From assembly GCF_040939455.1 (NCBI RefSeq), contig NC_134112.1, positions 24,206,501 through 24,270,500 on the forward strand: a DNA stretch of 64,000 bases. Reading direction: 5' to 3'. The position numbers and the translations under genes were made by a program. Below are positions 57,590 through 64,000 of this stretch, piece after piece (the first letter of the stretch is position 1; each line of letters opens with the position of its first letter). The notes beneath the pieces are model-generated. The model saw only the letters and a list, made by a program, of their open reading frames with translations. It did not search any database and was not told where the DNA came from. The DNA comes from Microcebus murinus (Eukaryota; Chordata; Mammalia; Primates; Cheirogaleidae).

Positions 57590-58300
57590 TTATCCATTAA
57601 GTAAATACATGTTGAACACCCATCATGTGGTAGGCCTTGTGGATTCTGGGGTTATAGTAGGACAGCCTTAAAGAGCTCATAGGTGAACTGGGCAGGGTAC
57701 AAAGTTAATAGGAAACTGCAGGCTGGACCTGAGGGCTGAACAGAGAGCCAAAGAGGGCACATGGAAGGAGCACTTGATCTAGATTGCAGGTGATTCACAG
57801 CCCTCAGTCATTTGTGGGACATGAAGGGTCAGACCGGGGAGGAGCCCAGGAGGGTCCTGGGTGGCTGGGTGGATGTGTGTCTTTTACCAGGACAGGATCA
57901 GAGGAGGGGCCGGGGCAGGGGAGCTTTGAACATACTGGAGCTTGGGCAGCTGCCGGTCAGACACGTCTGATGGGCAGTCAGAATCGGAGGAAGAGACTGG
58001 AGAGCCGTCGTGGTGCAGATGTTAACTAAAACCGTGGGATGGGAAAGAATGTGTGGCGTGAGAGAAGAGCACATAGGAAGCTGCCCTAGGACAAGGACTC
58101 GCCAAGGCTGGGGAAAGCAAAGGGAGTCTGCATAAGAGACCAAGGAATGGCCAGTGGCAGGAGAGCAGTGGGAGCAGGGAGGGGGAGTCTCAGAAAGGAG
58201 CGCTGGGCAGTCCCCTGAAATGTTGCAGAGAGGCCAAATATGCAAGGACGCCGTCCTCCCCTGTCACCTTCCATCGTGTGCTTTGTCGTGAAGGACATGA
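57590..58300 (-). mobile_element. L2 LINE, antisense, about 700 bp
   Basis: It begins with the antisense tail 'tccattaagtaaatacatgt' and 'tgaacacccatcatgtggta' (normally 'ttgagcacctactatgtgcc'), then 'cttaaagagctcatagg'. From about 57780 it continues into the antisense L2 body: 'gtcctgggtggctgggtgga', 'gagctttgaacatactggag', 'aagagaccaaggaatggcca', 'tgttgcagagaggccaaata'. The 115-codon minus-strand frame at 57898-58245 is L2-derived text. Confidence 0.6.
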
Positions 58301-58499
58301 TCCTTGGGCATGATTTGTCTGCCCCAAAATGCTAGGAAATCATACTGCATTTGGTCAGAGGGGACTGCTTTAGCAGTCTTTAAAGTTTTAAGTCTTTGCA
58401 TGCTTTCTCAGAATCATCAAACATACTGTATTCTAAAACAGCCTAGGAACTTTTAAATAATAAACATATTTGCTATCTCAAAATTTAGCATTTTTAGGT
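58301..58499. other. Non-coding stretch, no recognised feature
   Basis: Short AT-rich sequence between an antisense L2 and an antisense Alu. Confidence 0.4.
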
Positions 58500-58508
58500 T
58501 GAAAATAA

Positions 58509-58830
58509 GTTTTTTTTGAGACAGAGTCTCACTCTGTTGCCCGGGCCAGGGTGCCGTGGCATTAGCCTAGTTCACAGCAACCTCAAACTCCTGGGCTGAA
58601 GCAATCCTCTTGCCTCAGCCTCCCGAGTAGCTGGGACTACAGGCACGTGCCACTGTGCCTGGCTAATTTTTTCTATATATGTTTAGTTGGCCAATTAATG
58701 TATTTCTATTTTTTTAGTAGAGATGGGAGCCTCACTCTTGCTCAGACTGGTTTTGAACTCCCGACCTTGAGCGATCTGCCCGCCTCGGCCTCCCACAGTG
58801 CTAGGATTATAGGTGTGAGTGTACCCGGTC
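58509..58830 (-). mobile_element. Strepsirrhine-type Alu, antisense
   Basis: A T-rich start, 'agttggccaattaatgtatt' (the insert, antisense) and 'cattagcctagttcacagca'. The 5' head is shortened: 'gtgagtgtacccggtc' stands where 'gtgagccaccgcgcccggcc' is usual. TSD tgaaaataa (58500-58508 and 58831-58839), exact. Confidence 0.95.
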
Positions 58831-58854
58831 TGAAAATAATTTTTGAGATCAACT

Positions 58855-58945
58855 TGTTTAGCCCCTTAATATTGCCCTCAGTCATTGATTTACTTAATAA
58901 ACATTTATTAAACTGTTATTGTCATCCAGGGATGCAGGTTAATAG
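58855..58945 (-). repeat. L2 tail, antisense
   Basis: 'tgatttacttaataaacatt' and 'tattaaactgttattgtcat' followed by 'ccagggatgcagg' resemble the antisense L2 end 'ttcattcaacaaacatttattgagc...ctggggatacagg'. Confidence 0.45.
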
Positions 58946-59157
58946 AAGTTTACTATAGTGATCTTGTTTAAGAAAATATGAGTGCAGAGCTTTGTTGTTA
59001 TGAGAATAGCATAATATGTGAATTAATAGAAACAGAAGATTCAGTCTGGGTTATGTACTCCCACTCTGCCAGAAGATAGAAACAAAATATATGGAATCCT
59101 CTTCCACAAGGTTTTGAGTATCTCTAACTCTCTGGCTTTTATATTTTACTAAGTTCT

Positions 59158-59326
59158 GTTTTTTTTTTTTTTTTTTTTAGAGACAGGGTGTCTTGCCCTA
59201 TTACCTGAACTAGAGTGCAGTGGCATCCTCATAGCTCACAGCAACCTCAAATTCCTGGGCTCAAGCGATCCTCTTGCCTCACCCTCCCAGAGTGCTAGGT
59301 TACAGGCGCGAGCTACCATGCCCAGC
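59158..59326 (-). mobile_element. Short monomeric Alu-type element, antisense
   Basis: A T19 start, 'agagacagggtgtcttgccc', 'gagtgcagtggcatcctcat' and 'gagtgctaggttacaggcgc', about 170 bp. It joins the end of one arm to the start of the other, as in free Alu monomers or an internally deleted Alu. The flanks attttactaagttct (59143-59157) and atttactaaattct (59327-59340) form the TSD. Confidence 0.85.
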
Positions 59327-59340
59327 ATTTACTAAATTCT

Positions 59341-60042
59341 TGTATGTCAGTGCTGCCTTGGGCTTTGTCCCCCAACCCCTCTAGTGGGGTCACAAGGCTT
59401 CTGGCCAAGGGTAAGAGGTGAGTCACAGGCCACTCCAATGCTCCAGGTGCCACCAGCTTGTCCAAGTGCGTAGACTCTGTATTCCATAGCCCCAGGTCCC
59501 TTCCAAGTCCCTAAAACCCTCCCTAGGCACTGTGGGTGAGTAGAACAAGTGGTGGATATGGCAGGTGCTTGTCATGTTGGTGCTGGTTATGACCAAACCT
59601 TGAAAAAAAGCATCTGGTGTCCAGAGTGCTGGATTCTTCCCTTCGTGCTCCTCCTTGGCCCCTCCCAAGAGCCTCCCCACACCTCCCTCCAAGGTGGAGC
59701 TAGTTCCTCCAAGTGTGTCGTTCTGTCTTCCCCTTGCTGTTTATCTGCATGTGTTTTCCTTGTCATCATGTTACTATGACAGGACGTGCATCCACTGCAG
59801 GCTCACTGAGGAGTGGCAGCACTCAGCTTAGTCTGTCCCCAAATCCCCTTAGCCTGATTAGATCACATCCCCGCTGTGTTCTCCACCCACTGCTCTGAGG
59901 TCAACAGAGCAAGGCATCCTCTAGCTCTGCCAGCTGCTTTTCCTGCGCTGATCCCGATGGAGTTTTCTTGACTTTTCCCCAAATTTACCCATTTACTACT
60001 CTATTTCTTCTAAGGAACCTTGATGTCTTTCTCTCCTTAATA
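59341..60042. other. Non-coding stretch
   Basis: GC-moderate DNA with overlapping short frames on both strands (59423-59898) and no recognisable product. No repeat is named. Confidence 0.4.
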
Positions 60043-60607
60043 CAGGCATACCTTGTTTACTGCGTTTCACTTCATCGTGCTCTGCCGATACTGCGTTGTT
60101 TTACAGATTGAATATTCATGGCAACTTATGTCGAGCAAGTCTATCAGTACCATTGTTCCAACAGCATGTGCTCACTCCTATGTCTCTGTCACATTTTGGT
60201 AATCCTCTCAGTCATCCAGACTTTTAAATTATCATTATATTTGCCATGATGATCTATGATCAGTGATTTTTGATGTTACTATGGTCATTGTTTTGGGGCA
60301 CCACAGTCTGCACTCATGTACGACAGCTAACTTAATGTTGTGTGTGTTCTGACTGCTCCACTGACCTGTGGCCATCCCCCCATCTCTCTCCCTATTCCTT
60401 GCGGCACAGTATTGAAATCAGACCAGTTAATAACGTCACAATGGCCCCTAAGTGTTGAAGTGAAAGGAAGAGTCAAATGTCTTTCACTTTCAACCAAAAG
60501 CTAGAAATGATTGGGTTTACAGAGGAAGGCATGTCAGAGCTGAGATGTGCCGAAAGCCAGGCCTTTTGCACCAAATAGCCAAGTTGTGAATGCAAAGGAA
60601 AATTCTT

Positions 60608-60940
60608 TTTTTTTTTTTTGAGACAGAGTCTCACTTTGTGGCCCAGGCTAGAGTGAGTGCCATGACGTCAGCTTAGCTCACAGCAACCTCAATCTCCTGG
60701 GCTCAAGCAATCCTCCTGCCTCAGCCTCCCTAGTAGCTGAGACTACAGGCAAGTGCCACCATGCCCAGCTAATTTTCTTTTCTATATATATTATTTGGCG
60801 AATTAATTTCTTTCTATTTATAGTAGAGACGGGGTCTCGCTCTTGCTCAGGCTGGTTTCTAACTCCTGACCTTGAGCAATCCGCCCGCCTGGGCCTCCCA
60901 GAGTGCTAGGATTACAGGCGTGAGCCACTGCACCCGGCCC
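60608..60940 (-). mobile_element. Strepsirrhine-type Alu, antisense, inside Tigger1
   Basis: 'gagacagagtctcactttgt', 'cgtcagcttagctcacagca', the antisense insert near 60797 ('ggcgaattaatttctttcta') and the end 'gagccactgcacccggccc'. The 15-bp TSD caaaggaaaattctt (60593-60607 and 60941-60955) is exact and is made of Tigger1 sequence. Confidence 0.95.
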
Positions 60941-62196
60941 CAAAGGAAAATTCTTGTAGGAAATTAAAAGTGCTACTCCAGTGAACATACAAATGATAAG
61001 AAAGTGAAACAGCCTTATTGCTGATACCGAGAAAGTTTGAGTGGTCTGGGTAGATTAAACCAGCAACAATATTCCCTTAAACCAAAGCTTAATCCAGAGC
61101 AAGGCCCTAACTGCCTTCAATCCTGTAAACTCTGAAAAAGGTGAGGCAGCTGCAGCAGAAAAGTTAGACACTAGCTGAGGTTGGTTCATGAGGTTTAAGG
61201 AAAGAAGCCATCTCTATAACATAAAAGTATAAGGTGAAACAGCAGGTGCTGGTGGAGAAGCTGCAGCTAAGATCATTGACGAAGGTGGCTCTACACTAAA
61301 CAACAGATTTTCAATGTAGTTAAAACAGCCTTATATGAGAAAAAGATGCCATCTAGGACTTCCACAGCTGGAGAGAAGTCAATATCTGACTTCAAAACTT
61401 CAAAGGACAGGCTGAATATTTTAAGCCCACTGTTGAGATCTCCTTTTCAGAGAAAAGATTTCCTTTCAAAATATTATTGCTCATTGAAAATGCATCTGGT
61501 CACTCAAGAGCTCTGATGGAGATGTACAAGGAGATGAATGTTGTTTTGATGCCTGCTAACACAACATCCATTCTGCAGCACATGGATCAAGGAGTAATTT
61601 TTTCACTTTGAAGTCTTATTGTTTAAGAAATACATTTTGTAAGGCTATAGCCGCCATAGATTCCACTGATGGATCTGGGCAAAGTCAAGTGAAAACATTC
61701 TGGGAAGGATTCACCATTCTAGATGCCATTAAGAACATTTGTGATTTGTGGGCAGAGGTCAAAATAGCAACATTAATAGGAGTTTAGGGTAAGTTGATTC
61801 CAACTCTCATGGATGACTTTGAGGAGTTCAAGACTTAAGTGAAAGAGATAACTGCTGATGCCGTAGAAATAGCAAGAGAACTGGAAGTGGAGACTGAAGA
61901 TGTGACTGAATTGCTGCAATCTCATGATACAACTTGAGCAGATGAGGAGTTGCTTCCCACAGATGAGCAAAGAGGGTGGTTTCTTGAGATGGAATCTACT
62001 CCTGGTGAAGATGCTGTGAACACTGTTGAAATGACAGCAAAGGATTTAGAATAGTGCATCAACTTAGTTGACAAAGCAGAAGCAATGTTTGAGAGGATTG
62101 ACTCCAATCCTGAAAGAAGTTCTACTGTGTGGATAAAATGCTATCAAATGGTATTGCAGGCTATGGAGAACTGTTTTGTGAAAGAAGAGTAAATTG

Positions 62197-62380
62197 CAGG
62201 TGTCAGGCAGGTAGGAGGGAGAGGAGGGGATGGGTATGTTCATACCTAATCAGTGTGATGTGCACCATCTGGGGGATGGACACACTTGAAGCTCTAACTC
62301 GGGTGGGGCAAAGGCAATATATGTAACTTAAACCATTTGTACCCTGTAATATGCTGAAATAAAAAAGATTTAAAAAAAAA
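62197..62380 (+). mobile_element. Strepsirrhine L1 3' end, 5'-truncated, inside Tigger1
   Basis: A 184-bp piece with 'ggagggagaggaggggatgg', 'gatgtgcaccatctggggga', 'gggtggggcaaaggcaatat', 'gtaccctgtaatatgctgaa' and a polyadenylation signal (aataaa), then an A tail. It is organised like the human L1 tail but with different text, which I know from lemur L1s. The TSD agtaaattg (62188-62196 and 62381-62389) is exact. Confidence 0.9.
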
Positions 62381-62743
62381 AGTAAATTGATTTGTCAGAC
62401 TTCACTTTTGTGTTATTTGAAGACATTGCCACAGTCCTCTTGACCTTCAGCAACCACCATCCTGATCAATCAGCAGCCATCAGCGTTTAGGCAAGGCCCT
62501 CCACCAGCAAAGAAGATTATAAGTCACTCAAGGCTCAGATGATCATCAGAATTTTTTAGTAATATTTTAAAATTAAGATACAGTGTTCTTTTAGACATAA
62601 TGCTATTGCATACTTAATAGACTTCATTTTAGTGTAAACCTAACTTTTATATGCGCTGGGTAACCAAAAAGTTTGTACGACTGTGTTTATTGTGATATTT
62701 GCTTTATTGTAATGATCTGAGACTGAACCGAGTTATTCCTGTA

Positions 62744-63204
62744 GATCACCTCTCCGATCCATGGTGATAGCTGAACAGTCAGCATGGTTTGTAAACCAGC
62801 GCTATCAGTAAAGGTTATTAATAATATGTTGGGAGTCGTGATGAGATTATAAGAAGTAAAACATTTGGAACAGGGCTTGCTAACACTGAGTATAATTAAA
62901 TATTTCTTAGTTAAACATTTTAGAGAAGAGCTAAGTTCTTGAGTTCATCAACAAGCATTTACTGATTTGCCTGTGGTTGTCCTTGGTGCTATTTTAGTAT
63001 TTGCTAAATTCTCATTTTCTGTTTAGGTAACTTGTTAATTCCATGATTTCTCGTAATGAATTCTTTTAAGTGATTGTATTTGATTTCAGTCCCCATGGCT
63101 TAGTTTTCCAGTATTTTTTGTTGTTCTATACCAATGTCAGAGAGAAATGAGATTGAAGAAGTATTTTGAGTTAAGGAGTGATTAAAAGCAGAGGTAGGAG
63201 GCAG
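62744..63204. other. Non-coding stretch, no recognised feature
   Basis: AT-rich single-copy DNA between Tigger1 and a MIR-like piece. Confidence 0.4.
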
Positions 63205-63368
63205 CTCCATGTGATGGTAGGTGCTGTGTTGGGATCTGGTGGTCAGAGTTCAAGTTAGGCAAGTTTTAAAAATTAGGATCTTGGATTTCTTATCTGCAAA
63301 GAAAGGTAGTGGGACAACATGATATTTCAGGTCCCTATTAGTTCTAAAAGTCTATTATTCTAATTCTA
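63205..63368 (+). repeat. MIR-type SINE, diverged
   Basis: 'tggtcagagttcaagttagg', 'ggatttcttatctgcaaaga' and 'caggtccctattagttctaa' follow a MIR variant with a 'caggtcccttccagctctaaaattctatgatt' 3' end. The region is heavily mutated. Confidence 0.5.
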
Positions 63369-63461
63369 GAGTATAGGCAAATCTATGGGTGGCTTTTTGT
63401 TCCTACAATGCATGGACATTTTCATTGGCTTGAATATCTGTTCAAAGTAGGGAGAAGGTGA

Positions 63462-63649
63462 GACTCCAATCCTGAAAGAAGTTCTACTGTGGGTAAAATG
63501 CTATCAAATGGCATTGCATGCTATGGAGAACTGTTTTGTGAAAGAAGAGTACATTGCAGGTGTCGGGCAGGTAGGAGGGAGAGGAGGGGATGGGTATATT
63601 CACACCTAATGGGTGTGATGTGCACCGTCTGGGGGATGGACACACTTGA
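63462..63649 (+). repeat. Duplicated Tigger1/L1 junction, second copy
   Basis: Positions 63462-63649 repeat 62100-62289 in the same orientation at about 94% identity. The copy contains about 97 bp of Tigger1 3' sequence, the same L1 junction ('gcaggtgtcgggcaggtagg') and about 90 bp of the L1 tail, but no poly(A). It ends inside the L1 at 'cacacttga'. The open frames at 63484-63677 and at 62129-62326 both derive from this unit. Confidence 0.95.
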
Positions 63650-63856
63650 CTTGGACTTTCCACCAATGCTCAACTGATCTCCTACATCTCTTCTTGTCCA
63701 CTATTTTCCACTTTCCACAATTTTTTATCATGGCCTAGTGGTGCAAGAAAATGGGCAGGAATATAGTGTCTGGATTCACTGTTCACAAACTTTTCATTTT
63801 TTTTCTATTCTATCTTTGAAATTCAAACTCTGTTATGGCATCAAGAAAAAAAACAT
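63650..63856. other. Non-coding stretch before the last Alu
   Basis: Pyrimidine-rich 'ttgtccactattttccactt' and ordinary sequence. No feature is recognised. Confidence 0.4.
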
Positions 63857-64000
63857 GGGCTGGGCGCTGTGGCTCACGCCTGTAATCCTAGCTCTTGGGA
63901 GGCCGAGGCGGGCGGATTGCTCAAGGTCAGGAGTTCAAAACCAGCCTGAGCAAGAGCGAGACCCCGTCTCTACTATAAATAGAAAGAAATTAATTGGCCA
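63857..64000 (+). mobile_element. Strepsirrhine-type Alu, sense, cut by window end
   Basis: It starts 'gggctgggcgctgtggctca', passes 'gagttcaaaaccagcctgag' and ends in the left-arm insert 'gaaattaattggcca' at the window edge. Its right arm and TSD lie outside. Confidence 0.95.

Larger units (their letters stand above)
60455..62560 (+). pseudogene. Tigger1 transposase relic
   Basis: The Tigger1 enzyme is a DDE transposase with an N-terminal helix-turn-helix DNA-binding region. Recognisable pieces are the start region after 'atggcccctaagtg' (60440-60453), a helix-turn-helix-like part read through the Alu break, and the acidic-residue segment around 'ttattgctcattgaaaatgc' (61470-61489). There the usual LLLIDNAPGH reads [10 protein letters not shown]: the catalytic Asp codon is now gaa (Glu). 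Stops, frameshifts, a deletion and two insertions make it non-functional. Confidence 0.85.
60043..62741 (+). mobile_element. Tigger1 (pogo/Tc1-mariner) DNA transposon, inactive, interrupted
   Basis: It starts 'caggcataccttgtttactg' after TA (60041-60042) and ends near 'gttattcctg', followed by TA (62742-62743), the TA target duplication of this superfamily. The body follows Tigger1: 'agttgtgaatgcaaaggaaa', 'ccttattgctgataccgaga', 'gaggtttaaggaaagaagcc', 'caacatccattctgcagcac' and 'gagatggaatctactcctgg'. It is interrupted by an Alu (60608-60940) and an L1 tail (62197-62380), and lacks about 200 bp near 61410. Confidence 0.95.

Overview
This is mammalian nuclear DNA, almost certainly from a strepsirrhine primate and most probably a Malagasy lemur. 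The Alu elements carry a left-arm insert (centred on 'attaattggccaac') and a right arm reading 'gttgctgtgagctaggctga'. I know both as strepsirrhine Alu features, not monkey or ape ones. An L1 3' end at 62197-62380 also differs from the human L1 tail. I saw no galago-type tRNA-derived SINEs. The species call rests on recalled repeat consensus sequences, not on a search.

I found no protein-coding gene. The longest open frames (174, 152 and 149 codons) lack domains, splice context and plausible codon bias, or lie in repeats. The window reads as intergenic or deep intronic DNA. It is a mosaic of (i) very old repeats shared by mammals (L2, MIR, MER5), (ii) mid-age repeats (MaLR LTRs, L1M, hAT/Charlie, MER1, Tigger1) and (iii) young strepsirrhine Alus, many with clear target-site duplications (TSDs).

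Layout. 0-5 kb: L2 and MIR, a 1-kb rearranged hAT element (992-2043), an old Alu and an antisense L2. 5-14 kb: mostly single-copy, with two MER5-like elements, an enhancer-like motif cluster near 12.2-12.3 kb and a MaLR LTR. 14-24 kb: Alu, L2, MER1-like, U6 pseudogene, L1M 3' end, a hAT-like remnant and sense L2. 24-33 kb: a CpG-retaining island near 24.3 kb, two Alus, an antisense L1, single-copy DNA, a 148-bp dispersed duplication (30.6 and 31.9 kb) and a long antisense L2. 34.2-36.6 kb: a nearly complete but dead hAT element with transposase relics. 36.7-44.4 kb: mostly single-copy, with a MaLR LTR, an LTR-like remnant, an Alu and a CTCF-like site. 44.4-51 kb: two tandem duplications, MaLR LTRs, a second CTCF-like site, an AluJ and a young 191-bp hAT. 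51-56 kb: Alu nested in Alu, then repeat-free AT-rich DNA at 52-55.5 kb that looks like conserved non-coding sequence, then a MaLR LTR split by a MER1-like element. 57-64 kb: antisense L2, two Alu-type elements, a Tigger1 transposon interrupted by an Alu and an L1 tail, a 190-bp duplication of the Tigger1/L1 junction, and a final Alu cut by the window end.

The points most worth a second look are the 148-bp templated-looking insertion with a 17-bp flanking repeat, the duplicated Tigger1/L1 junction, the hAT element with an internal inverted repeat, the young short hAT with a perfect TSD, two MER1-like copies sharing an unusual internal duplication, and the candidate regulatory clusters. Nothing here shows a new coding system.
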